Shown in pieces: positions 11,554 through 18,921 of a DNA stretch of 64,000 bases (its first letter is position 1; each line of letters starts with the position of its first letter). The translations under genes were made by a program, and so were the position numbers. Origin of the DNA: Cellulomonas sp. SLBN-39 (GTDB taxonomy: Bacteria; Actinomycetota; Actinomycetes; Actinomycetales; Cellulomonadaceae); the NCBI RefSeq assembly GCF_006715865.1, contig NZ_VFOA01000001.1, forward strand, positions 2,976,001 through 3,040,000. The letters are read 5' to 3'. The notes under the pieces are model-generated. The model was not told the DNA's origin. It was given only the letters and a program-made list of their open reading frames with translations, and ran no database searches.

Positions 11554-12735
11554 CTACGACCTGCTGCCACGGGCGCGGAGCACGCGGTCCGCGACCTCCC
11601 GCACGGCACCGTGGCCGCCGCTCGAGGCGAGCACGACCCGGGCGGCCGCGAGGACCTCCGGACGGGCGTCCGCGACGGCGACCGGCCACCCGACCAGCTC
11701 CATGGCAGGCAGGTCGTTGATGTCGTTGCCCACGTAGGCTACGCGCCTCGGGTCCAGCCGGTTCTGCCGGAGCCACACCCGCAGCGCGGACGCCTTGTCG
11801 TCGACTCCTTGCTGCACCTCGACGCCCAGCTTGTGCGCGCGCGCCCCGACCGCCGCGTCGCGCTCCTTGGAGAGGATGAGCAGGGGGATCCCCGCGTCCC
11901 GCAGGTGTCCGACGCCGAGCCCGTCGCCGCGATGCACGCGGACGAACTCGCGTCCTGAGCCGTCCACGAGGGCGTGGTCGTCGGTGTGCACGCCGTCGAA
12001 GTCCGTGACCACGGCATCGACGTCCAGCGTGCCGGCGGCGTCGACGTGTGCGGCGAGCGCCTGGGCCACGGCGAGGTCGAGCAGCGAGTCGATCTCGACG
12101 GCTGCCTCCTCCGCGACGATCTCCAGGGCGGTGCGGCCGAAGAACCGGTGCCCCGCCTCGCGCAGCCCGGCGGTGCGCATGACGTAGAAGTCGCCGGTCT
12201 CCCGGTACAGCGGCTCGCGGTCCTGGCGCCGCGGACGGTGCGACGCGTCGTGCCCGACCGCGACCGCCCGGCCGGCGTCGTCACGCCACGTGAAGGCGTG
12301 GGTCGGCGCAGCGGCGAGGACTGCGTCGTCGTGGCCGTCCAGCACCCTGCGCACGGCTCGCTCGAGCGCGGCCGGGTCGATGAACGGGCTCGTGGCCTGC
12401 ACCAGCACGGTGACCTCGGGGACGATGCCGTCCGCGGCGAGCGCGTCGAGAGCGTGCAGCACCGCCGACTCCGACGTCGCCGTGTCGCCGGCGAGGTCCG
12501 CGGGGCGGTGGACGACCCGGGCACCGGACAGCCGCGCCTCCTCGGCGATCTGCGCATGGTCCGTGCTGACGACGACGAGGTCGACCGACGGCGCCGCGAG
12601 CGAGGTCGTGACCGCCCGGGCCAGCAGCGAGCGACCTCCCACCCGTCGGAGGTTCTTCAGGGGCACCCCCTGGGAACCGCCGCGTGCCGGTACGACCACG
12701 ACCGTCCTCGGGGCGGAGCGTCCTGACTCGTGCAT
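11554..12735 (-). CDS. CMP-nonulosonate cytidylyltransferase fused to a KdsC-like HAD phosphatase
   Basis: Two-domain 393-residue enzyme. Residues 1-230 are a NeuA-type cytidylyltransferase: PARGGSQGVPLKN at 16-28, QATSPF at 113-118 and a YRETGDFYV segment. Residues 238-393 are a C0-type HAD phosphatase like KdsC: motif I DFDGVHTD (Asp245, Asp247), motif II ILSKE (Ser289), motif III Lys314, and motif IV GNDINDLP (Asp338, Asp341). All four HAD motifs are intact, so the domain is probably active. Known precedents are vertebrate CMAS, which carries a HAD tail, and the separate KDN-9-P phosphatase and CMP-KDN synthetase of Bacteroides. The ATG at 12735 has a GGGAGG ribosome site and is the first gene of the minus-strand operon. 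Confidence 0.9.
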   Translation of the reverse strand: MHESGRSAPRTVVVVPARGGSQGVPLKNLRRVGGRSLLARAVTTSLAAPSVDLVVVSTDHAQIAEEARLSGARVVHRPADLAGDTATSESAVLHALDALAADGIVPEVTVLVQATSPFIDPAALERAVRRVLDGHDDAVLAAAPTHAFTWRDDAGRAVAVGHDASHRPRRQDREPLYRETGDFYVMRTAGLREAGHRFFGRTALEIVAEEAAVEIDSLLDLAVAQALAAHVDAAGTLDVDAVVTDFDGVHTDDHALVDGSGREFVRVHRGDGLGVGHLRDAGIPLLILSKERDAAVGARAHKLGVEVQQGVDDKASALRVWLRQNRLDPRRVAYVGNDINDLPAMELVGWPVAVADARPEVLAAARVVLASSGGHGAVREVADRVLRARGSRS

Positions 12736-12770
12736 GCCGTCCTCCCAACGCGTCCTTCCGGGCCCCGAGC

Positions 12771-12780
12771 ATCCTAGGCT
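12771..12780. promoter_or_regulatory. Bidirectional promoter: overlapping divergent -10 boxes
   Basis: ATCCTAGGCT reads as TAGGCT on the plus strand (12775-12780) and TAGGAT on the minus strand (12776 to 12771), around a CCTAGG palindrome. The two -10 boxes share two base pairs and would fire the GT operon to the right and the neuA operon to the left. Confidence 0.6.
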
Positions 12781-12782
12781 GT

Positions 12783-12808
12783 GCCCGCCCGACGCCCGTC
12801 GGGCGGGC
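12783..12808. other. Perfect 12-bp inverted repeat over the predicted start point
   Basis: GCCCGCCCGACG and its exact complement are separated by CC, beginning 3 nt after the plus-strand -10 box and ending just before the ribosome site (GGGGAG, 12811-12816). It could be an operator or a 5'-leader hairpin. Confidence 0.6.
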
Positions 12809-12820
12809 GAGGGGAGCGGC

Positions 12821-13792
12821 ATGCACCTGGTGGACGTCGTGGTCCCGGTACGCGACGCGGCCCGGCACCTGCCCACGTTCCTCGACACCGTCAGGGCGAA
12901 CACCCTCGACGGTGCACGGTTCGTAGTCGTCGACGACCACTCGACCGACGAGACCCCCCACCTGCTCGACGCCGCCGCGCGCGACCTGTCCGTGCTCCAC
13001 GTCGTCCGTGCCGACAGGCAGGTTGGCGCGGCGCACGCGCGGAACCTGGCGCTCGAGGTCCTGGACGCGAGGTACCTGACCTTCCTCGACGTCGACGACT
13101 GGACAGCACCAGGCCGCCTGGCGGCCCTCGTGGCGGCGGCCGAGCGCACCGGCGCCAGCGTGGTCCGGACGGACCACGTCCGTGTCGACGGCTACCGGAG
13201 GACCCTCGAGCGGGCGCCGTGGCACGTGCGTGGTGCGGTCGCCGACGCCCGGGAGGGGATCGGCGACAGCGGCGGCCGTGCCCTGGTCGACTACCCCTAC
13301 CTCTGGGCGGGCATCTACGACGTCACCCGCCTCGACCCCGCGCTCCTGCCGTTCGACGTCACGCTGCGCACGGCGTCCGACCGACCGTGGTTCTGGCGCC
13401 TGCACCTCGGTGCGCCCGACGTGACCGTCGTGGACGCACCCGCCTACTTCTACCGGCGGACTGCCGGGTCCGGATCTCTCACGCAGGCGGGGGAGGAGCG
13501 GTTGCTGGACTTCCTGCCCGCCTACCACCAGGTCCTCGACCTCGCTGCGCGGGCGGGGGTGGCCGCGTACGGCCGACGGGCCGCCTACGGAGCCTGCCGG
13601 ATCGTGGCGTTCCACGTGGAGAAGCGCGGCAGGCTCAGCCGCGCCCTGCAGTCCCGGCTTCTCGAGGGCTCCTGCCACCTCCTCGCCCGGCCCGACGACG
13701 ACACGTTCGCCGCAGCCGTCCGGGAGTTCGCGCCGCCCGAGCGGCAGCTCCTGCAGGCGTTGCGTCACGCGGGACGAGGGGGTCGCCCGTGA
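12821..13792 (+). CDS. GT2-family glycosyltransferase
   Basis: 323-residue GT-A glycosyltransferase: VDVVVPVRDAARHLPTFLDT at the N-terminus, nucleotide-binding VVVDDHSTDETPHLL, and the metal-binding DXD-like LDVDDW near residue 93. There are no membrane segments. The second half contains ASDRPWFWRLHL and an Arg/Tyr-rich tail. ATG with ribosome site GGGGAG 4 nt upstream. First gene of a plus-strand operon divergent from neuA; overlaps the next gene by GTGA. Sugar specificity cannot be read. Confidence 0.85.
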   Translation: MHLVDVVVPVRDAARHLPTFLDTVRANTLDGARFVVVDDHSTDETPHLLDAAARDLSVLHVVRADRQVGAAHARNLALEVLDARYLTFLDVDDWTAPGRLAALVAAAERTGASVVRTDHVRVDGYRRTLERAPWHVRGAVADAREGIGDSGGRALVDYPYLWAGIYDVTRLDPALLPFDVTLRTASDRPWFWRLHLGAPDVTVVDAPAYFYRRTAGSGSLTQAGEERLLDFLPAYHQVLDLAARAGVAAYGRRAAYGACRIVAFHVEKRGRLSRALQSRLLEGSCHLLARPDDDTFAAAVREFAPPERQLLQALRHAGRGGRP

Positions 13793-14949
13793 CCGCGGTG
13801 GTCGTGGTGACCAGCGCGGTCTCGATCCTCGCCGCGGCTGCCGCGACGCGCGCCGGCGCCTGGGACGACGACGTCGTGCTCCTGGTGGCGAGCCGCGACG
13901 TCGCCGCCGAGGTGCGCCCACGCCCGCACGAGGACCCGCGGCTCGCCGGGGCGCTCGCCGCGTTCGCGCGGGTCGTCGACCTGCACGGCATCGATCCGCC
14001 GCACCACCCCGTGGGCTGGCGGAAGCGCGACCTCGAGGGTCGTGGCCTGGGGAGCGCGATCCACGCAGCCCTCGGCGTCGACCGCGTCACCACGCTGGTC
14101 GTCGAGACACCTCCCGCGCCTCCCGCGACCGTCCTGCACCTCCTGCACCCCGACGCCCACGTCGTCGGGCTCGTCACGGCACCGGCAGGTGTGGTGTGGG
14201 CCGCGGGGCCGGCGCGCACCGGGCTGGCCGGCCGCATCGAGCGGCTGGTCGCGCTCGACGTCGTCGACGACGTCCACCGCGTGCTCCCGGGGCGCCGCGT
14301 CGAGGTCGTGGACCCCTCGGGACTCGTCCCACGGGCTCCGTGGGCAGAGCCCGGGAGCGTGCTGACGATCGGTCCGGCGGCGGCCCGGTCGGCTGCGGCA
14401 CGCCTGCGATCGAGCACGCGCCTGGCCGCGGGGGGCGAGCCGGTCCTCGACGCCCTGGAGCTGGTCCCCGACCATGTCGTCGGCGAGCCGGGGGGCGACC
14501 TCCTCCTCTGCGCCCGCCTCACGGGTGCTCGCGGTCTCGTCGTCCCGCAGGTCACGGCGGACGTCCCCGACCCCCTGGCGCGTGCGGTCGTCGAGACCTC
14601 CTGCGCGCCCCTCGACGGAGGGGGTCCCCTGCCCTCCGTGGGGGACCTGCGCGACGACGTCGTCACGCTCCACGGACTTCTCCACGCGGGCGCGCACGGC
14701 GCTCCGCGGCGGACGGCGGTGCGCCGCCTGCGCGTCGCCGCTCGGGCTGCCGGCGCCGGGTGGCTCGACCAGCTCGTGAGGAGGGCGGCGCGCGAGGGCC
14801 GCAGGCGCCGTCGACGTGCCGCGCTGCGGCGCCTGCGCCTCACGGGACCGTGGGAGCACGCGCGCGGCAGGACCGGTGCGGGGCTCCGTGCGCTGGCGGA
14901 CCGTCGCGTGCTTGCCCGTGTCGCGCGCGAGGTGCGGGACCGGAGGTAG
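13789..14949 (+). CDS. Unrecognised protein, possible glycosyltransferase
   Basis: 386 residues; I do not recognise the family with confidence. The N-terminus (TAVVVVTSAVSILAAAAATR, then WDDDVVLLVAS) looks like a Rossmann strand-loop-helix, similar in position to the openings of GT52/polysialyltransferase-like proteins. The middle has several Val/Leu-rich strands, and the last 90 residues are strongly basic (Arg runs near 345). No signal peptide or clear transmembrane segment. It is coupled to the upstream GT2 by a GTGA overlap and lies opposite the nonulosonate genes, so a glycan-transfer role is plausible but unproved. Confidence 0.6.
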   Translation: MTAVVVVTSAVSILAAAAATRAGAWDDDVVLLVASRDVAAEVRPRPHEDPRLAGALAAFARVVDLHGIDPPHHPVGWRKRDLEGRGLGSAIHAALGVDRVTTLVVETPPAPPATVLHLLHPDAHVVGLVTAPAGVVWAAGPARTGLAGRIERLVALDVVDDVHRVLPGRRVEVVDPSGLVPRAPWAEPGSVLTIGPAAARSAAARLRSSTRLAAGGEPVLDALELVPDHVVGEPGGDLLLCARLTGARGLVVPQVTADVPDPLARAVVETSCAPLDGGGPLPSVGDLRDDVVTLHGLLHAGAHGAPRRTAVRRLRVAARAAGAGWLDQLVRRAAREGRRRRRRAALRRLRLTGPWEHARGRTGAGLRALADRRVLARVAREVRDRR

Positions 14950-14978
14950 GAGGCGGGACCGCAGCCGCGGGGGACCCG

Positions 14979-14984
14979 TATCCT
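14979..14984 (+). promoter_or_regulatory. -10 box (TATCCT) ahead of the pyruvyl transferase
   Basis: TATCCT 30 nt after the preceding stop. It predicts a leader of about 40 nt with the ribosome site GGAGGGG at 15019-15025. Confidence 0.5.
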
Positions 14985-15033
14985 TCCACCGCACATCACG
15001 CCGCACAGACGACCCGACGGAGGGGACGATCTC

Positions 15034-16128
15034 TTGCTGACGCCTGAACGAGTTCACCGCGCGCTCCGCCGCCGCTGGCGCCGCACGCGGCGTGCTCTCG
15101 TCCCCCGGCGGAGGCCCGTCATCGGTCTCGCCGGCTTCTTCGGTGCCGGCAACTACGGTGACGAGCTCTTCCTCGAGGTCTTCGAGCAGTACCTGGGAGC
15201 GGACTTCGAGCTGCGGGTGCTCGCGTCGAGCATGAAGCGTCCCTACTTCGACGGACCCGTGCGCGACATCGTCGACGACGTCGATGCGATCGTCGTCGGC
15301 GGGGGGGACATCGTGCAGCCCTGGGCGCACGACTCGCGGTACTTCCACCCGGCGTTCCTCGAGAAGCCCGTGTTCGTCGTGGGCATCGGCGTCCCCCAGT
15401 ACACCGGGGCCAACGCGCGGCGGCCCAAGGCCCAGGCCATCCGGCGGCACCGAGCCTTCCTCACGCACCCCAGCGTGCGGTTCCTGGGCGTCAGGGACGA
15501 CCAGGCCGCAGCCTGGCTGCGGGCCAACGTGTCCCCCGAGATCGACGTGCGCGTCGCGCCGGACATCGTGTGCAGCCTCTCCCTTCCAGCCGTCGATCCG
15601 CCGGAAGGCCCTCCGGTCCTCGGTGTCGTGACACGGTTCCGTCCGCGACGTGACGTCCCGGACGACTACTCCCGGTTGCGTGAGCTCGCCGCGCACGCCC
15701 AGTCCGAGGGGTGGCGCGTCCGGCACATCGTCCTCGGCACGGGCGAGGTGGGGCAGCGCGACCTGGAGGACAGCCACCGCCTCGAGGTCCCGGGCAAGGA
15801 GCTCGTGCACAGCGAAGACCTCTCCGTCCTCACGCGGGCGATCGGGGGCTGCACCGCTCTCGCGAGCATGAAGTTCCACGGCAGCGTCGTCGCGACGATG
15901 TACGGCATCCCTTCCCTCGTCCTCGTCGGGACGAACAAGAACCGCAACTTCATGGAGCGGCTGGGGCTCGGCGCGCTGCTCACCAACTTCGCCGCGCCGG
16001 ACCTGGTCGAGCGCTTCGAGGCGCGTCCGCAGGTGCCGGCGGACGGCCTCGAGCGCGTGCGCGCTGCGACGGACGCACACATGCGCGAGCTCGTCGAGAG
16101 CATCAAGAAGGAGCTGGGACGTGGGTGA
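15034..16128 (+). CDS. Polysaccharide pyruvyl transferase family protein
   Basis: 364-residue member of the CsaB/WcaK-type pyruvyl transferase family, which adds pyruvate ketals from PEP to sugars. After a basic N-terminus come VIGLAGFFGAGNYGDELFLE, a strong family opening, then VGGGDIVQPW, GIGVPQY, and late ASMKFHGSVVATMYGIPSL, the conserved H-G motif. The TTG start has a near-perfect ribosome site 8 nt upstream. It overlaps the next gene by 8 nt. Pyruvate ketals add negative charge to wall polymers; which sugar is modified is unknown. Confidence 0.85.
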   Translation: MLTPERVHRALRRRWRRTRRALVPRRRPVIGLAGFFGAGNYGDELFLEVFEQYLGADFELRVLASSMKRPYFDGPVRDIVDDVDAIVVGGGDIVQPWAHDSRYFHPAFLEKPVFVVGIGVPQYTGANARRPKAQAIRRHRAFLTHPSVRFLGVRDDQAAAWLRANVSPEIDVRVAPDIVCSLSLPAVDPPEGPPVLGVVTRFRPRRDVPDDYSRLRELAAHAQSEGWRVRHIVLGTGEVGQRDLEDSHRLEVPGKELVHSEDLSVLTRAIGGCTALASMKFHGSVVATMYGIPSLVLVGTNKNRNFMERLGLGALLTNFAAPDLVERFEARPQVPADGLERVRAATDAHMRELVESIKKELGRG

Positions 16129-17869
16129 GGAGCAGGTGTGGCCGGGCGGTGAGCCCGACGTGAGCGTCGTCGTCCCGACCCATGACGTCGGCGAGTGGGT
16201 CGACGAGTGCTTGTCGAGCCTGCTCGACGACCAGGGCGTCGCCCTCGAGGTCGTGGTGGTGGACGACCGGTCGACGGACGACACGTGGGAGCGGGTCACG
16301 AGCCGCGCGCTCACGGACCCACGGCTGCGCGTCGTGCGGTCGACGGGGTCGGGCGGGGGGCAGGCACGCAACTACGGCGCCGCTCTCGCCCGGGGGAAGT
16401 TCCTGGTGTTCTGCGACGGAGACGACCTCGTCCCGGCCGGCGCGCTCGAGGCGATGCTCTCGTCGTTGTCCAGCTCCGGCTCGGACATGGTGGTCGGCGA
16501 CTTCCTGAAGTTCTCGCCGATGCGCACGTGGAGCCCGACGGCGCGGTGGAACGTGTTCACCGAGCGGCGTGCCGGGATCACCATCGCCGAGCTCCCGGCA
16601 CTCCTGCGCAACCGGGCATGCTGGAACCGCATGTTCCGACGGGACTTCTGGGTCGAGAACGCCATCGCCTTCCCGAGCGTCCCGCGATCGAACGACATCG
16701 TCCCGATGACGACCGCACTCCTCGCTGCCCGGACGATCGACGTCGTCCCCGACGTGGTGTACCTGTACCGCGAGCGCCCGGGGGCGTCGTCGATGACCTC
16801 GCGCGCAGGGTCGTCGACGAGCGCGGCCAGCTACCTGTCGCAGGAGCTCGTCTGCGCACAGCTCGTGGCCGGTGCGGGGGACGAGGGGCTCGCGGCGGTC
16901 TACTGGTCGCTGTTCCTCGGTTCGGACGGCTGGGTCCATGTGCGCAGGTTCGTGCGGGAGCCCGAGGGGGCCGGGGCCGTGGAGCCGGACGTCTGCGCAC
17001 TGCTCGACCAGCACCTGCACGGCGTGCGGGCCCGGCAGTGGGACCGGACCGAGGTCGAGCGCCAGGCCGTCTACACCCTGGTCCGGGGCGGTCGTGTCGA
17101 CCTGGCCCGCGCGGTCCTCCTCACGACGGGAGAGGAGGACGTCGCCCCCGTGCCGCTGGGCGCGGTGCGTGCGGCGGAGGTCCTCGCCGAGCTGCACCGC
17201 AGCGGTCACATGTCCTCCGCGTCGCTCCGGGCCTTCGCCGACCGGCACCTCGTGGCTGCGCTCCTGGCAACGCCCGCCCCGCTCGACGCCGCCGTCGCCG
17301 CCCGCCTCCTCGACCTCGTGCGGCCCCTCGCCGACGTCCTGCGCCCACCGGCGACGGACGACGAGTCGGCGCCGGCCCGCCGCCTCCGGGAGTCGCTCGC
17401 CGCCGGGGACCTCTCGCTGCTGGTCGGCGAGCGGCCCACGATCCCGGCGCCGGTGACGGTGAGCTCGTACCGCGTGGCGTCGGCATCGGCGGAGATCGTG
17501 GTCGACCTGCCGGGGCCGGTTCCGGCAGGAGCGACGTTCACCGTGGTCAAGCCGGGTCGCCCGTCGACGCGCCGCCCGCTCGACGTCGTGGAGGCGGAGA
17601 AGGGGAGCCGGACGCGTCGGGTCGTCGTGACCCGGTCGGACCTCGCCAGCGAAGGCACCTGGGCCGTGGAGCTCGAGGTGAGCACGTGGCTCGGCACCGT
17701 CTACGTCCCGCTGCTGGTCGATGCTCCGTCGGTCGTCCGGGACGTGACGCGGTGGGGGCCGCTCACCGTGCGGCGCAAGAAGCGCGGCCTCGTGCCGGTG
17801 ACGGTCGTCAGGCGCCCGCCGCTGCCTCGTCGCGCACTGCGTCGGCTGGAGCGTGGTCTGCACCGCTGA
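16121..17869 (+). CDS. GT2-family glycosyltransferase with C-terminal extension
   Basis: 582-residue protein. Residues 12-230 are a GT-A domain: VSVVVPTHDVGEWVDECLSS, EVVVVDDRSTDDTWERV and CDGDDLVPAGAL (DXD). Residues ~330-580 form an extension without membrane helices that ends in a beta-rich segment. Such two-part GT2s are common in teichoic-acid-like and capsule clusters. GTG start with ribosome site AAGGAG 7 nt upstream. Its last 62 nt overlap the 3' end of the convergent gene on the other strand. Confidence 0.82.
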   Translation: MGEEQVWPGGEPDVSVVVPTHDVGEWVDECLSSLLDDQGVALEVVVVDDRSTDDTWERVTSRALTDPRLRVVRSTGSGGGQARNYGAALARGKFLVFCDGDDLVPAGALEAMLSSLSSSGSDMVVGDFLKFSPMRTWSPTARWNVFTERRAGITIAELPALLRNRACWNRMFRRDFWVENAIAFPSVPRSNDIVPMTTALLAARTIDVVPDVVYLYRERPGASSMTSRAGSSTSAASYLSQELVCAQLVAGAGDEGLAAVYWSLFLGSDGWVHVRRFVREPEGAGAVEPDVCALLDQHLHGVRARQWDRTEVERQAVYTLVRGGRVDLARAVLLTTGEEDVAPVPLGAVRAAEVLAELHRSGHMSSASLRAFADRHLVAALLATPAPLDAAVAARLLDLVRPLADVLRPPATDDESAPARRLRESLAAGDLSLLVGERPTIPAPVTVSSYRVASASAEIVVDLPGPVPAGATFTVVKPGRPSTRRPLDVVEAEKGSRTRRVVVTRSDLASEGTWAVELEVSTWLGTVYVPLLVDAPSVVRDVTRWGPLTVRRKKRGLVPVTVVRRPPLPRRALRRLERGLHR

Positions 17870-18920
17870 CCACGCCGCGCAGGATGGTCAGGTAGTCGCG
17901 GCTCATGTCGTACGGCGTGTAGGAGCGGGCGAAGCGCTCGGCGTCGAACCGGGTGCTCCGCGCTCGCCCGAGGGCCTTGGCGACCGACGCGGCCAGCGCC
18001 GGGGCGCCGTCCCGGGCGTGGAAGAAGTTGACCCAGTCCTGGTTCCCGAACTCCCCGACGAGGTGCGGCTCGTTGGGGAGCAGGCAGGGCCGGGCGAAGG
18101 TCGCCGAGAGCAGGACGCTTCCCGAGTTCAGGACGCGTTGGTAGGGGAAGACCATGAGGTCGGACGCGCGGAACCAGGTCTGCAGGTCGCGGTCGTCGAC
18201 GAACTCGTAGCGGCGCACGACCCGCACCCCCAGCGGGATCTGCTCCTCGAGGGCGGCAGCCACGTCCGGCTGGGCCTTCCCGGCGAGCACGACTGTCAGG
18301 TCCGGCACCTCCTCGGCGACGGTGCCGGCAGCCGCGAGCAGCGTCTCGATCCCCTTGTACGGCCTGATCTGGCCGACGAAACCGATGGTCGGTGACGAAC
18401 GAGGGATCCCGAGGCGATCGCGGGCCTCGTGCTGCGTCACCTGGGACGGGTACACGCCCGCGTAGGACGAGTGCGCGAGGGTGGCGACCTTGGCCGACGG
18501 GAGGGTGTACTCGTCGGCCACGGCGTCGACGGTCTGCCGGTTGAGCTGGATCACCCGGTCGGCGAGCCTGCCGAGCGTCTCGCTCAGCCGGATCTCCAGA
18601 TCCCGGTACGGCGTCTCGTGGGGGAGCGTGTTGTGGACGGTCCAGATCAGGTGGACACCCCGGCTGCGCAGGGAGGTGAGCATCGCGGTGAACCGGGCGA
18701 GGTTCTCCTCGGCCTCGTCGCGCGACTGCGCACGCTGGCAGACCGGCGAGGTCCAGTGGACGTGCAGCACGTCGCCGTCACGGTAGTCGGACGTGCTGCG
18801 CACGAGGGTGTCCAGCGTCGTCCCACCCTCGACGACCCATCCCGCACCGCGGGCGGCCAGGTACAGCATGTTCAGGTAGGGGTTGTCGCGCCACGACGGA
18901 AAGGCGAAAAGGCGGGGCAT
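17808..18920 (-). CDS. GT4-like glycosyltransferase
   Basis: 370-residue GT-B enzyme, starting at the ATG of MPRLFAFPSWRDNPYLNML, which lies 1 nt after the upstream stop. It shows DVLHVHWTSP and IWTVHNTLPHE in the N-domain, TIGFVGQIRPYKGIETLLAA (donor-domain opening of GT4) and WFRASDLMVFPYQRVLNSGS, where the usual E-x7-E region is replaced by a SGS-type loop. Similar proteins are annotated as GT4 or exopolysaccharide GTs. It is the second gene of a minus-strand pair and overlaps the convergent GT2 by 62 nt. Confidence 0.82.
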   Translation of the reverse strand: MPRLFAFPSWRDNPYLNMLYLAARGAGWVVEGGTTLDTLVRSTSDYRDGDVLHVHWTSPVCQRAQSRDEAEENLARFTAMLTSLRSRGVHLIWTVHNTLPHETPYRDLEIRLSETLGRLADRVIQLNRQTVDAVADEYTLPSAKVATLAHSSYAGVYPSQVTQHEARDRLGIPRSSPTIGFVGQIRPYKGIETLLAAAGTVAEEVPDLTVVLAGKAQPDVAAALEEQIPLGVRVVRRYEFVDDRDLQTWFRASDLMVFPYQRVLNSGSVLLSATFARPCLLPNEPHLVGEFGNQDWVNFFHARDGAPALAASVAKALGRARSTRFDAERFARSYTPYDMSRDYLTILRGVVSGADHAPADAVRDEAAAGA

Positions 18921-18921
18921 C

